Shown here: piece by piece, positions 36,508 to 46,456 of the stretch | Layout of the letters: the number at the start of each line of letters is the position of its first letter | Position numbering within the stretch: position 1 is the first letter of the stretch | Assembly (NCBI RefSeq): GCF_013377535.1 | Contig: NZ_JABCJE010000007.1 | Coordinates: 1 to 64,000 of the forward strand | Direction of reading: 5' to 3' | Length of the DNA: 64,000 bases | DNA from: Donghicola mangrovi | GTDB lineage: Bacteria > Pseudomonadota > Alphaproteobacteria > Rhodobacterales > Rhodobacteraceae | Translations under genes and position numbers: made by a program | The notes under the pieces: generated by a model | Databases searched by the model: none | The model's input: the letters and a program-made list of their open reading frames with translations, nothing else | Told to the model about the DNA's origin: nothing

Positions 36508-36950
36508 GCCCGCTTGGGGTGGCGGCGCATCTGGAAGCCGGTTTTGGACTGCTCGAAACCGGCGGCGGCGTAGAAGGCGTGGTTGTCGGGGCGGTCTGCG
36601 CCTGTCAGCAACATCACCTTGTAGCAGCTTGCATCCCAAGCCTGTTCGGTGGCGAAATGCAGGACTTGGCGGCCTAGGCCCGTGCGGCGGGCGTCCGCAT
36701 GGGTGACCACGTTTTCGATCAGACCATAGGGTTTGCCGCCGCGCGTCAGGTTCGGGATGACCACAAGCGTGCAACTGGCCAGAATCGCTCCGTCCTGCTC
36801 GGCCACGATGATCCCGCTGCCGGGCCATTCCAGCAACCGCCGGAACGAAGCCGCTGCGATGGCCAGATCGCAGGGCTCTTCTTCGGGGATCAGGTGGCGG
36901 TAGAGCTGGACGACCTGCTCCAGATCGTCCTGTGTGGCCAGCCGCAGCAT
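36504..36950 (-). CDS. GNAT family N-acetyltransferase
   Basis: The 148-residue protein has VVTHADARRTGLGRQVLHFA as acetyl-CoA loop and NHAFYAAAGFEQSKTGF at the end. The start at 36950 overlaps the stop of the transglycosylase gene (TGATG), so translation is coupled. The substrate is unknown. Confidence 0.87.
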   Translation of the reverse strand: MLRLATQDDLEQVVQLYRHLIPEEEPCDLAIAAASFRRLLEWPGSGIIVAEQDGAILASCTLVVIPNLTRGGKPYGLIENVVTHADARRTGLGRQVLHFATEQAWDASCYKVMLLTGADRPDNHAFYAAAGFEQSKTGFQMRRHPKRA

Positions 36951-38122
36951 CAGAGCTGGTTCAGCAGCGCAGGGGTCGGCCATGCGTCGGCAGGCAGGCC
37001 AAGGCGCTTTTGCGCGTCCTGAACGGCCTCTCGGGATTTCTCGCCTAGGATGCCGTCGGCGCCGCCCACGTCATAGCCGCGCGCCTGTAATTTCTGCTGA
37101 AGCTGTTTGATCTGCGGGCCGCTGAGGCCGGGCTCGGGATTGCCAGCGGCATAGGCGGGCGCACCTTCCAGACGGGTGCCGAAATAGGCGGCGGTCAGGA
37201 CATAGGTGAAGCTCTGGTTCCACTCGAAATAGACGTTGAAGTTGGGATAGGCGAGGAAGGCAGGCCCCTTGCGGCCCATCGGCAGGATGATCGAGGACGG
37301 CAGATCAGGGCGCAGCAGCGCGCCGCTACGGGCCTGAACGCCCATCGCCTGCCACTCGGCGGCGGTTTTGCGGGTCAGTAGGCCGGTCTGGCTCCAGTCC
37401 ATGTCTTGGGGGACGGTGATTTCCTGAAGCCACGGCTCGTTCGCGCGCCAGCCAAGGCTGGAGAGCATCCGCGCGCCGGACATCAGCGCATCCGGGGCCG
37501 AGGTTTTCAGACGCACGTGGCCGTCGCCGTCGCCGTCAACGCCGTTTTCCAGAATGTCGCCGGGCAGCATCTGGACCATGCCGATTTCACCGGCCCAAGC
37601 GCCCGTGGTGGACTGGGGATCGAAATCGCCGTTCTCGAACAGGCGGATGGCGGACAGGACTTGGGGGCGGAACAGATCGGGGCGGCGGCAATCATGGGCC
37701 AAGGTTACCAGCGCGTTGCGGGTGTTGAAGTCGCCTTGGTACCCGCCGTAATCGGTTTCAAAGGCCCAGAAGGCCAGAAGAACACCGGGGTTGATGCCGT
37801 ATTGCGCCTGAATGCGATCAAAGGTGCTGCGGTACTGCTGCCATTTCTGGGCACCGGCTTGGATGCGGTTCTTGCTGATCAGCATCTTGGAAAAGTCGAT
37901 GAAGTCTTTCTGAAAGACCCCTTGGGCGCGGTCGGCCTTGAGCACGGCGGCAGACTGCTGCGCCCCCGAGAAGAACGCATCGACGGTGGCTTGGGAATGG
38001 CCGCGCTGCATGGCCTCGGATTTCAGCCCGTTGATAAAGGTGCCCCAGTCGCCACCGCAGTTTTGGGCATGGGCGGGCAGGGCAAGGCCAAGGGCAAAGA
38101 GGCTGGCAGTCAGAAGGCGCAT
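36950..38122 (-). CDS. MltB-type lytic murein transglycosylase with peptidoglycan-binding domain
   Basis: This enzyme would cleave peptidoglycan glycan strands to 1,6-anhydro products in the periplasm. The 390-residue product has a signal peptide (LLTASLFALGLALPAHA), an SLT_2/MltB catalytic domain with the catalytic Glu in AFWAFETDYGGYQGDF and GEIGMVQMLPGDIL, and a C-terminal PG_binding_1 domain (IKQLQQKLQARGYDVGGADG). AGGAATT precedes the ATG at 38122. Confidence 0.93.
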   Translation of the reverse strand: MRLLTASLFALGLALPAHAQNCGGDWGTFINGLKSEAMQRGHSQATVDAFFSGAQQSAAVLKADRAQGVFQKDFIDFSKMLISKNRIQAGAQKWQQYRSTFDRIQAQYGINPGVLLAFWAFETDYGGYQGDFNTRNALVTLAHDCRRPDLFRPQVLSAIRLFENGDFDPQSTTGAWAGEIGMVQMLPGDILENGVDGDGDGHVRLKTSAPDALMSGARMLSSLGWRANEPWLQEITVPQDMDWSQTGLLTRKTAAEWQAMGVQARSGALLRPDLPSSIILPMGRKGPAFLAYPNFNVYFEWNQSFTYVLTAAYFGTRLEGAPAYAAGNPEPGLSGPQIKQLQQKLQARGYDVGGADGILGEKSREAVQDAQKRLGLPADAWPTPALLNQL

Positions 38123-38185
38123 CGGAAATTCCTGTAGGTCAAACAATCCAGCCGACCCTAGCAGCGCACCTGTGACGGGCAAGTG

Positions 38186-39091
38186 TCAGACGATCACGAC
38201 CACGACAGCCAGCAGAACCATGCCCACCCAAGCACGCCACAGCGCACCGCACGCCGCGTTGATCTGCGCGGGGCCGGGGGTGCGGTCGCCTGCGGGATGG
38301 ACCCACGGGAAATCCAGCATCTGCCCGTGATAGGCGCGGGGGCCGGACAGGGCCACGTTCAAAACGCGGGCCATGGCGCTTTCGGGCCAGCCGGCGTTGG
38401 GGGAACGGTGCTGGCGGGCCTCGGTCGGCAGGCCGCGCCACAGGTCGGGGCGACCATGGGTCAGCAGGATCAGCACGGCGGAAAGGCGCGCGGGGATCCA
38501 GTTCAGTACATCGTCCAGACGGGCCGCAGCCCAGCCGAACTGTTCGTGTCGCGGGGTGCGGTGGCCGATCATGCTGTCGCCGGTGTTGACCAGCTTGTAG
38601 ATGACGATGCCTGGCAGCCCTCCGATCAGGAACCAGAAGGCGGGGGCGATCACACCGTCGCTGAAATTCTCGGCGGCGGATTCGATGGCGGCGCGGGCGA
38701 CGGCAGGCTCGTCCAGAGTGGCGGTGTCGCGGCCCACGATCATCGACACGGCGCGGCGGCCGCGAGTGATCGATTGGGTCAGGCCGGTGGCAACCTCGGC
38801 CACGTGATCGACCAACGATTTCTGGGCCAGCAGGATGGCGGCCCCGATGATCTGGGCAATCCAGCCAAGGCTGGACAGCGCCACGGCAATCGCGCCCCAG
38901 AACAGGATCAGCAGCCCAAGGGCGATAACGCCCTTCTGCCGCTTGTTGTCGCCGGTGTTAAAGCGTTTGTCGGCCCAATCAATGGTGCGGCCCATCAGGA
39001 CGGCGGGGTGGGGCAGGCGGTTCCACAGGGCCTCAGGCTCGCCAAAGACGGCGTCGAGGATCATCGCAACGATCAGGGCGGCTGCGGTCAT
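38186..39091 (-). CDS. cbiB: adenosylcobinamide-phosphate synthase
   Basis: CbiB attaches aminopropanol phosphate (or threonine-derived equivalents) to adenosylcobyric acid in cobalamin synthesis; it is called CobD in some alphaproteobacteria. The 301-residue membrane protein has FGEPEALWNRLPHPAVLMG at the start, ESAAENFSDGVIAPAFW, and PRHEQFGWAAARLDDVLNW, all family signatures. The start overlaps the cobC stop (ATGA). Confidence 0.94.
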   Translation of the reverse strand: MTAAALIVAMILDAVFGEPEALWNRLPHPAVLMGRTIDWADKRFNTGDNKRQKGVIALGLLILFWGAIAVALSSLGWIAQIIGAAILLAQKSLVDHVAEVATGLTQSITRGRRAVSMIVGRDTATLDEPAVARAAIESAAENFSDGVIAPAFWFLIGGLPGIVIYKLVNTGDSMIGHRTPRHEQFGWAAARLDDVLNWIPARLSAVLILLTHGRPDLWRGLPTEARQHRSPNAGWPESAMARVLNVALSGPRAYHGQMLDFPWVHPAGDRTPGPAQINAACGALWRAWVGMVLLAVVVVIV

Positions 39092-40026
39092 AGGGCGGCC
39101 TCGAACTGGTCCCAGCGGTCGGGGGCGGGCAGGCCAAGGCGGATCCACGTTTTCGAATAGGGGAAGATGCGGGACCAGACGTGACCTTGGGCCAGCTTGT
39201 CCTGCCATGCGGCGGCGTCCTCGACCTCATAGAGGCGGAACAGGGGCGTGCCCCCCACGGCGCGGGCCCCGAGGGGTTCGACCATCTCGTCCATACGGTT
39301 CGCATCGGCACTAAGGCGCAGGCGGGTCTGGTTGGCCCAAGCGATGTCGGTCAGGGCGCGGGCGCCGATCGTCAGCGCAGGGCCGGACACCGCCCAAGGG
39401 CCGATCATGTCGCGCATACGGGCGATCAGTTCGGGTTGGCCGATCAGAAAGCCAAGGCGCGCACCGGCCAGACCCCAGAACTTGCCAAAGGATTTCAGCA
39501 CCAGAACGTTCGGCTGGGCCGCCAGTTGGATCATGCTGGCCGCAGGGCAGATGTCGCAAAAGCTTTCGTCGATGATCGTCAGGGGGGCGGTCATGTCGGC
39601 GGGGTGATAGACGCGGCCATCGGGGTTGTTCGGGTGCACAACCACCAGCGCGTCGGTCCCTGCGTCGCTTACCGTCCAGCCGCAGGCGCGAAAGGCGGCA
39701 GCGTGCTCGTTATAGGTGGGCGCGGGGATGCGGACGGTGCCCGCTGGGGCCAGCGCCGGAATGCGCGCGATCAGGCTGGAGGCCCCCGGCGCGGCCAGAA
39801 TTTGCGCGCTGTCGGGGACGTTCCAGAACTGGCGTGCGGCGTCGGTCAGAGCGTTCTGGGCGTTCTTGTCGGGCAGGGCGTTCCATGCGTCTGCCGAAAT
39901 CTCGCCCACGGGAAAGGGCACCGGATTGATACCCGTAGACAGGTCGAGCCAACCATCGCGGGTGCCGCCGTACTTGGCGACTGCCGCGTCGATTCCGCCC
40001 CCGTGATCCCTGACTTCAGGTTGCAT
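39088..40026 (-). CDS. cobC: L-threonine-O-3-phosphate decarboxylase
   Basis: CobC (Salmonella CobD) is a PLP enzyme making aminopropanol phosphate for the cobalamin side chain, the substrate of the coupled CbiB. The 312-residue class I aminotransferase-fold protein has DHGGGIDAAVAKYGG, DLSTGINPVPFP, VHPNNPDGR, and the PLP Lys in VLKSFGKFWGLAGARLGF. Only 61 bases separate it from the next gene upstream, too little for a cobalamin riboswitch. Confidence 0.93.
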   Translation of the reverse strand: MQPEVRDHGGGIDAAVAKYGGTRDGWLDLSTGINPVPFPVGEISADAWNALPDKNAQNALTDAARQFWNVPDSAQILAAPGASSLIARIPALAPAGTVRIPAPTYNEHAAAFRACGWTVSDAGTDALVVVHPNNPDGRVYHPADMTAPLTIIDESFCDICPAASMIQLAAQPNVLVLKSFGKFWGLAGARLGFLIGQPELIARMRDMIGPWAVSGPALTIGARALTDIAWANQTRLRLSADANRMDEMVEPLGARAVGGTPLFRLYEVEDAAAWQDKLAQGHVWSRIFPYSKTWIRLGLPAPDRWDQFEAAL

Positions 40027-40087
40027 GCCCGATACCTCCCTATCGAAGGCGCAGGTTGCCGATTGAGCGACCTAGGGCAAGCACAAA

Positions 40088-41062
40088 TTAGCCGCGATTG
40101 TGAGGTGCGTCGAAATCCAGCACCGGATTGATCGGGATGATCCGGTTCGGGTTAATCGTATCATGGCTGTAGTGGTAGTGCCGGACGATGTGATCCAGAT
40201 TGACCGTCGGCGCGACACCGGGGCGCTGGTACAGTTCGCGCACATAGGCCCACATGTTGGGGTAGTCGATGATCCGCTTGCGGTTGCACTTGAAGTGCTG
40301 GTGATAGACCGAGTCGAACCGCACCAGCGTGGTGAACAGGCGCCAGTCAGCCTCGGTCAAAGTGTCGCCGGTCAGGTAGCGGTTCGCGCTGAGGATCTGC
40401 TCGATCCAGTCCAGACTGTCGAACAGAGGATGCACAGCCTCGTCATAGGCGTCTTGGGTGGTGGCGAAACCGGCCTTGTAGACGCCGTTATTGACGGTGT
40501 CGTAGATGCGGGTGTTCAGGGTCTCGATCTGGTCGCGCAGGGCAACGGGCCAGTAATCGTCGGTGTTGCCGGTCAGATCGTCGAAGGCGCTGTTGAACAT
40601 GCGAATGATCTCGGCGCTTTCGTTGGAGACGATGGTGTTCGTTTCCTTGTCAAAGAGCACCGGCACCGTGACGCGGCCCGACATGTCGGGTTTCACGCTG
40701 GTATAGACCTCGTGCATGAAGTCCTTGCCCAAGAGCGTGTCCCCCGTCGCCCCCGGATAATCGGTTCCAAAGGTCCAGCCATCCCCAAGCATCTCGGGGT
40801 GGACGACGCTTATGCTGATATGGGGCTCCAGCCCCTTGATCGCGCGGAAGATCAGCGTGCGGTGCGCCCAAGGGCAGGCATAGGAGACATAGAGATGGTA
40901 GCGTCCGCTTTCAGCCTTGTACCCGCCGATGCCCGAAGGACCGGCGCTGCCGTCAGCGGTGACCCAGTTGCGGAACTTGGCCTGATCGCGAACGAATTTA
41001 CCGCCGCTTTCTTTGGTGTCGTACCATTTGTCGTGCCATTTGCCGTCGATCAGCAGTCCCAT
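40088..41062 (-). CDS. yqjG: glutathionyl-hydroquinone reductase (Xi-class GST)
   Basis: These enzymes release glutathione from glutathionyl-hydroquinones. The 324-residue product has the catalytic Cys63 in YACPWAHRTL, SNESAEIIRMFNS in the thioredoxin-like domain, and the helical domain with LTEADWRLFTTLVRFD and YPNMWAYVRELYQ, all typical of Xi-class GSTs. An HxlR regulator lies upstream on the same strand and a quinone oxidoreductase is divergent from that, a coherent quinone-detoxification context. Confidence 0.94.
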   Translation of the reverse strand: MGLLIDGKWHDKWYDTKESGGKFVRDQAKFRNWVTADGSAGPSGIGGYKAESGRYHLYVSYACPWAHRTLIFRAIKGLEPHISISVVHPEMLGDGWTFGTDYPGATGDTLLGKDFMHEVYTSVKPDMSGRVTVPVLFDKETNTIVSNESAEIIRMFNSAFDDLTGNTDDYWPVALRDQIETLNTRIYDTVNNGVYKAGFATTQDAYDEAVHPLFDSLDWIEQILSANRYLTGDTLTEADWRLFTTLVRFDSVYHQHFKCNRKRIIDYPNMWAYVRELYQRPGVAPTVNLDHIVRHYHYSHDTINPNRIIPINPVLDFDAPHNRG

Positions 41063-41184
41063 GGGGGCCTCGTGTATTGCCTAAGTTCTCATCATCTGTC
41101 TGGGCAGAACCTAGGGTGATCACGGGCCTGTGCACAGTCTTAGCTTCGCGCAGGATCACTGCACATGCGCACAGAAGGCGGTTT

Positions 41185-41577
41185 TCAGACGGTTTCGGCG
41201 GGCTCTGACTGGTAGGCCATGATGCGGGGCAGGTTGCCTTCGATCCAGTCGGCAAGGGCGCGGACATGCTCGGCCACTTCCTCGCCCATGGGTGTCAGGG
41301 TGTAGTCGACGCGGGGCGGCACCTCTTGGTGATCGTGGCGCAGGACAAAGCCGTCTTCCTCCAGCAATTGCAGGGTCTGGGCCAGCATCCGGTCGCTGAC
41401 ACCGCCAATCAGTCGGCGCAGCTCGGCGAACCGTTTGGTGCCCCCCTGAAGGGCGATAAGAACCAGCACGCCCCAGCGGCTGGTGACGTGTTTCAGGATA
41501 TCGCGGGACGGGCAGGTGCTGGCCAGCACATTGCCGCGCAGGGCACCGCTGTGGATCGCTTCGCTGAGGGTGGTCAT
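41185..41577 (-). CDS. HxlR-family regulator, probable quinone/redox sensor
   Basis: The 130-residue protein has the HxlR winged helix: CPSRDILKHVTSRWGVLVL, GGVSDRMLAQTLQLLEEDGF, and VDYTLTPMGEE. Cys22 sits at the position used for thiol sensing in YodB/QorR-type members. GGAGGCCCC precedes the ATG at 41577. It is divergent from a qorB-like gene, the same arrangement as ytfH/ytfG in E. coli. It probably controls qorB and perhaps yqjG. Confidence 0.9.
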   Translation of the reverse strand: MTTLSEAIHSGALRGNVLASTCPSRDILKHVTSRWGVLVLIALQGGTKRFAELRRLIGGVSDRMLAQTLQLLEEDGFVLRHDHQEVPPRVDYTLTPMGEEVAEHVRALADWIEGNLPRIMAYQSEPAETV

Positions 41578-41599
41578 GGGGCCTCCGGTGAAAAAGTTC

Positions 41600-41632
41600 A
41601 TACTAACATTTATGTACGTACTTACGAAATAC
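41600..41632. promoter_or_regulatory. candidate HxlR operator in hxlR/qorB gap
   Basis: The 106-bp divergent gap contains the palindrome GTACGTAC (41614-41621) followed by TTAC, in an AT-rich stretch. Related TAC(T)TAC repeats flank it. This is the natural place for the regulator to bind. Confidence 0.45.
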
Positions 41633-41683
41633 AAGTGCTATGTCTAGGTTCCCCTCAATCGAAACACCATTGAGGATTTTACC

Positions 41684-42529
<846 letters not shown>

Positions 42530-42659
42530 ACCACGGGAACCGGCGATTGGCATGCGCGTTGCACGACTGCTGCAACGCGCTACGTTCGTCGGAGTTTCCT
42601 TTGGTAAACTTGACGTTAGCGTTGTGCGTGTCATCCTTGGCATGAGGACGGAGGAAAAC

Positions 42660-43010
42660 ATGTCAACGTTTTTGCCAAAAGATGTGGAAGACGGGCTTAG
42701 GGATGCGATTATTGCAAACCAACGTCGTACAAGTCGTCTGCGGGTCGAAGTGAACGGCCAAAGCTATGCGGTGCTGCGGATGTGGCGGAACGGGTTCTCG
42801 GTTGCGGCCGTGGATGCGCCCCGTCTGCGCGGTCTGGTCGACATCTTCGAGGGGGCTAACCACCTGTCTCAGGCGCTGGTCGTCGCGTCCGAAGTGGCGG
42901 GCGACGAGATGCATTATGAGTTCAAGCGCAGCACGCTGGCGTCCGACAAAGCGCCCGTGGATTTCGCGCGCGATCCCAACGCACCGGCTGGGTTGCTGCC
43001 CCGCCTCTAA
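42660..43010 (+). CDS. conserved hypothetical protein, PilZ-like
   Basis: The 116-residue soluble protein contains RRTSRLRVEVNGQSYAVLRM and FEGANHLSQALVVASEV, a beta-rich layout reminiscent of PilZ domains, but the RxxxR and DxSxxG c-di-GMP motifs are not both present. GGAGGAAA precedes the ATG at 42660. A hairpin encloses the stop codon. It is convergent with patB. Function unknown. Confidence 0.7.
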   Translation: MSTFLPKDVEDGLRDAIIANQRRTSRLRVEVNGQSYAVLRMWRNGFSVAAVDAPRLRGLVDIFEGANHLSQALVVASEVAGDEMHYEFKRSTLASDKAPVDFARDPNAPAGLLPRL

Positions 43011-43019
43011 CGGGGCAGC
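42995..43019. terminator. hairpin with stop codon in its loop
   Basis: GCTGCCCCG / CGGGGCAGC is a perfect 9-bp stem whose 7-base loop holds the TAA stop of the upstream gene. No T run follows on either strand, so it may protect or pause transcripts instead of acting as a classical terminator. Confidence 0.5.
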
Positions 43020-43026
43020 CCATTGA

Positions 43027-44199
43027 TCACTGAAGGTCGCTAAAGGCGGCTTTCAAACGCTCTGCCGCCTCGGCCACACGGGCACGGGGGGTGGCAAAAT
43101 TGAACCGCATAAAGGTCTCGCCACCTTTGCCAAAGGTTTCGCCGTGGTTGGCGGCGATGCGGGCGTCCTGTTCGATGCGCTTCTTGTACTCGGGGCCGGA
43201 CATGCCGGTGTCTGCGAAATCCACCCACGCCAGATAGGTCGATTGCATCGGCATCGAGGTGACGCCGGGGATGGAATTCAGCGCCTCGTCCAGCAGGCGG
43301 CGGTTTCCGTCCAGATACTCGACCAAGGCATCCACCCACGCCGCGCCCTCGGGGCTGTAGGCGGCGGTGGTCATCTCCAGACCGAACGAGTTGCCGGAAA
43401 TCCCGAGCGCCATCATGCGAGCACTGAACTTGGCGCGCAGGGCGTCGTCGGGGATGATCACGTTGCCGGTGTGGCTGCCCGCGATGTTAAAGGTCTTGGT
43501 CGTGGCGGTCATCATCACCAGACGGTCCATGATGTCGGGCGTCGCCACAGCCATGACGTGGTGCTTGTTGCCCGGCATGACCAGATCGTGATGAATTTCG
43601 TCGGACACAAGGATCAGGTCGTGGCGCTTGGCAAATTCGGCCACGCCCCTCAGTTCGTCCAGGGTCCAGACGCGGCCGCCGGGGTTATGGGGCGAGCACA
43701 GGATCACCATCTTTTCGGTGCCGGTCATCTGCGCGTCATAGGCATCGAAGTCCATCTTGTAGATGCCGTCCTCAATCACCAGCGGGCATTCGACCACCTC
43801 GCGGCCCGCCGCGCGGATGGTGCGGGCAAAGGCGTGGTAAACGGGGGTGAACAGCACCACACCGTCGCCGGGGTTGGTGAACGCGTCCACACACAGGCCG
43901 GTGCCGTTCACCAGACCGTGGGCGGTCAGGATCGCTTTGGCGTCCACTTTCCAGCCGTGGCGGTTCTCCATCCACCACTGGATCGCGCCCTTGTAATCCT
44001 GATCCCCGCCGAAATAGCCGTAGACCCCGTGGGCGGTCATCTTTTCCAGCATCTCTTGCACGCAGGCGGGCGGGCGGAAGTCCATGTCCGCAACCCACAT
44101 CGAAATCCCGTCCTTGGGGGATACGCCGTACAGGGGCTCCATCTGGTCCCATTTCGAGGAATGGGTGCCCACGCGGTCGATGATTTCGTCAAAATTCAT
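43027..44199 (-). CDS. patB: PatB/MalY-type aminotransferase-fold C-S lyase
   Basis: PatB/MalY enzymes are PLP-dependent cystathionine beta-lyases. The 390-residue product has WVADMDFRPPACVQEML, CSPHNPGGRVWTLDEL, SDEIHHDLVMPG, and the PLP Lys in ATTKTFNIAGSHTGN, all characteristic. The ATG at 44199 is preceded by AAAGGAC-like sequence. It is divergent from def. Confidence 0.92.
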   Translation of the reverse strand: MNFDEIIDRVGTHSSKWDQMEPLYGVSPKDGISMWVADMDFRPPACVQEMLEKMTAHGVYGYFGGDQDYKGAIQWWMENRHGWKVDAKAILTAHGLVNGTGLCVDAFTNPGDGVVLFTPVYHAFARTIRAAGREVVECPLVIEDGIYKMDFDAYDAQMTGTEKMVILCSPHNPGGRVWTLDELRGVAEFAKRHDLILVSDEIHHDLVMPGNKHHVMAVATPDIMDRLVMMTATTKTFNIAGSHTGNVIIPDDALRAKFSARMMALGISGNSFGLEMTTAAYSPEGAAWVDALVEYLDGNRRLLDEALNSIPGVTSMPMQSTYLAWVDFADTGMSGPEYKKRIEQDARIAANHGETFGKGGETFMRFNFATPRARVAEAAERLKAAFSDLQ

Positions 44200-44298
44200 G
44201 GGGTGCGTCCTTTTTTAACCGTGCGGTCAAGCTATCGGGCTATTTCTGCTGTGCAAGGGGCGTTGCGCGATCAGCCCGCATCGCCTAGATGAATTTTT

Positions 44299-44817
44299 AT
44301 GATACGCCCCATTCTGATCCATCCCGACCCGCGCCTGAAAAAGGTTTGCACCCCTGTGGCTGATATCTCGGACGAGCTGCGCAAGCTGGCCGATGATATG
44401 CTGGAAACCATGTATGACGCCCCCGGCGTTGGCTTGGCCGCGCCGCAGATCGGCGATTTGCGCCGCCTGATCGTGATGGATTGCGTCAAGGACGAGGGCG
44501 CCCCCGCGCACCCCATGGTGATGTTCAACCCCGAGGTCATCCTGAACTCGGACGATCTGAACGTCTACGAAGAGGGCTGCCTGTCCATCCCCGAGCAATA
44601 CGCCGAAGTGACCCGCCCCAAAGAGGTGCGCGTGCGCTGGTTGGACCGCGACGGGAACCTGCAGGAGCAGGATTTTGACGGGCTCTGGGCGACCTGTGTG
44701 CAGCACGAGATCGACCACCTGAACGGCAAGCTGTTCATTGATTATCTTGGCCCGATGAAGCGCCAGATGATCACTCGCAAATCCATGAAGCTGAAGAAAG
44801 AACGGGCCCGCTCGTGA
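44299..44817 (+). CDS. def: peptide deformylase
   Basis: Def removes the N-formyl group from nascent proteins. The 172-residue product has all three motifs intact: GVGLAAPQIG, EEGCLS with metal ligand Cys94, and QHEIDHLNG with His136, Glu137 and His140. It is followed by a degenerate paralogue and then fmt, in one coupled run. Confidence 0.97.
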   Translation: MIRPILIHPDPRLKKVCTPVADISDELRKLADDMLETMYDAPGVGLAAPQIGDLRRLIVMDCVKDEGAPAHPMVMFNPEVILNSDDLNVYEEGCLSIPEQYAEVTRPKEVRVRWLDRDGNLQEQDFDGLWATCVQHEIDHLNGKLFIDYLGPMKRQMITRKSMKLKKERARS

Positions 44818-45305
44818 GACGCAAGACTCTGCCCTATATGGACAAGCGCCTGCGCACCGTCGCCGCGCCTGTTGAGGCCATCACCGACGAGATCCGCGCA
44901 ATCTGGCAGGACATGATCGACACCATGGAGGCGATGCCCGGAGTGGGCTTGGGCGCGAACCAGATCGGTGTCTTGCTGCGTTTGGCGGTTGTGGATGCTA
45001 GTGACGAGCGCGGTCAGGCGGTGCGGATGGCGAACCCTGAAATCCTGCACGCCTCGGTCAAACTGCGAGAGCACGAAGAGGCCAGCCCCCACCTGCCCGG
45101 CGTATCGGCCAAGATTGAACGTCCCCGAGCGGTGACCGTCCGGTTCATGGACGAGACTGGCGAAGTGGTGGAGCGTGATTTCGTTGGCCTCTGGGCGACG
45201 AGCGTGCAGCACCAGATCGACCACCTGAACGGCAAGCTCTACACCGACCACCTGTCCAAGGTGAAACGAGACATGCTGGTCCGCAAATCGAGGAAGTTCC
45301 AATGA
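44814..45305 (+). CDS. peptide deformylase paralogue with degenerate active site
   Basis: This 163-residue protein aligns with Def along its length, including [10 protein letters not shown], but the catalytic motifs are changed. EEGCLS becomes HEEASPH, so the metal-ligand Cys is Ser91. HEIDH becomes HQIDH, so the catalytic Glu is Gln134; the two His (133, 137) remain. It is very likely inactive as a deformylase. GTG at 44814 overlaps the def stop; ATG at 44838 is an alternative. Its stop overlaps the fmt start (ATGA). Confidence 0.9.
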   Translation: MRRKTLPYMDKRLRTVAAPVEAITDEIRAIWQDMIDTMEAMPGVGLGANQIGVLLRLAVVDASDERGQAVRMANPEILHASVKLREHEEASPHLPGVSAKIERPRAVTVRFMDETGEVVERDFVGLWATSVQHQIDHLNGKLYTDHLSKVKRDMLVRKSRKFQ

Positions 45306-46216
45306 AGGTTGTGTTCATGGGCACGCCCGATTTCTCGGTTCCGGTGCTGGATGCACTGGTCGAGGCGGGCCACGAGGTTGTTTGCGTCTACTGTCAGCCG
45401 CCCCGCCCCGCGGGCCGCGGCAAGAAGGATCGCCCAACCCCTGTCCATGCACGGGCCGAAGCTTTGGGCTTGCCCGTCCGCCATCCGGTCAGCCTGAAGG
45501 GCGCGGAAGAGCAGGCGGACTTTGCGGCGCTGAATGCGGATGTGGCGGTGGTCGTGGCCTATGGCCTGATCCTGCCCCAAGCGGTTCTGGATGCGCCCGC
45601 CAAGGGCTGCCTGAACATTCACGCGTCGCTTCTGCCGCGCTGGCGCGGGGCCGCGCCGATCCATCGCGCGATCATGTCGGGCGATGCGGCCACAGGCATC
45701 TGCATCATGCAGATGGAGGCGGGTCTGGACACCGGCCCCGTCCTCTTGCGCCGTGAAACCCCGATTGGCGAGACCGAGACCACCGATCAGCTGCACGACC
45801 GCCTGTCCACGATGGGCGCGGAGTGTATTGTTGAGGCTCTATCGACCCTCGATACCCTGACTCCCGAGGTGCAGCCCGAAGAGGGCGTGACCTATGCCCA
45901 CAAAATCGACAAGGCCGAGGCCGCTGTCGATTGGGCCAAGCCTGCGATTGAGATCAGCCGCCAGATCCGCGGCCTTGCGACCTTTCCCGGCGCATGGACC
46001 GTGCACAAGGGCGAGCGGATCAAGCTCTTGGGCGCTGAACTGGCCGACGGGCAGGGCGCTGCGGGCACCGTGATCGGCCCGGCGCTGACGGTTGCTTGCC
46101 AGACGGGCGCTGTGCGCATCACCAAGGCCCAGCGGGCTGGCAAGGGCGCGCAGGACATTGACACATTCCTACGGGGCTGGCCCATTGAAACGGGCGAGGT
46201 TTTGGGTTCGGAGTAA
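45302..46216 (+). CDS. fmt: methionyl-tRNA formyltransferase
   Basis: Fmt formylates initiator methionyl-tRNA. The 304-residue product has [20 protein letters not shown], the catalytic Asn-His in [20 protein letters not shown], and the anticodon-contact C-terminal domain with [18 protein letters not shown]. It is ATGA-coupled to the deformylase-like gene. Confidence 0.97.
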   Translation: MKVVFMGTPDFSVPVLDALVEAGHEVVCVYCQPPRPAGRGKKDRPTPVHARAEALGLPVRHPVSLKGAEEQADFAALNADVAVVVAYGLILPQAVLDAPAKGCLNIHASLLPRWRGAAPIHRAIMSGDAATGICIMQMEAGLDTGPVLLRRETPIGETETTDQLHDRLSTMGAECIVEALSTLDTLTPEVQPEEGVTYAHKIDKAEAAVDWAKPAIEISRQIRGLATFPGAWTVHKGERIKLLGAELADGQGAAGTVIGPALTVACQTGAVRITKAQRAGKGAQDIDTFLRGWPIETGEVLGSE

Positions 46217-46219
46217 GCG

Positions 46220-46456
46220 ATGTTTCCCGTATTGATCGGCACTGTCGTGGTCGCAGGGATCGTGGGCTATGTGTCCGAACGCTCGGGTTTCACACGCAAC
46301 GGCTATATCCCGTCCATCGTGATCTGCGTGGGCGGGGCGTTTCTGTTCTACTTTGTGACGATCATGTTCGGGATCGGCTTTGGCAGTCCGGGGCTGAACG
46401 CGATCGCGTCCTCGATCGGGGCGCTGATCATCGTGCCGACGCGGTACCGCAAGTAA
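46220..46456 (+). CDS. small membrane protein, GlsB/YeaQ-like
   Basis: The 78-residue product has three hydrophobic stretches: PVLIGTVVVAGIVGYVSE, YIPSIVICVGGAFLFYFV, and LNAIASSIGALIIV. Size and layout fit the GlsB/YeaQ/YmgE group of small membrane proteins, though the match is loose. It lies 3 bases after fmt and abuts the convergent TRIC gene. Confidence 0.65.
   Translation: MFPVLIGTVVVAGIVGYVSERSGFTRNGYIPSIVICVGGAFLFYFVTIMFGIGFGSPGLNAIASSIGALIIVPTRYRK

Noticed and set aside
40027-40087. Cobalamin riboswitch before cobC
   Set aside because: The gap is only 61 bases and has no B12-box-like sequence; a full riboswitch needs about 200 bases.
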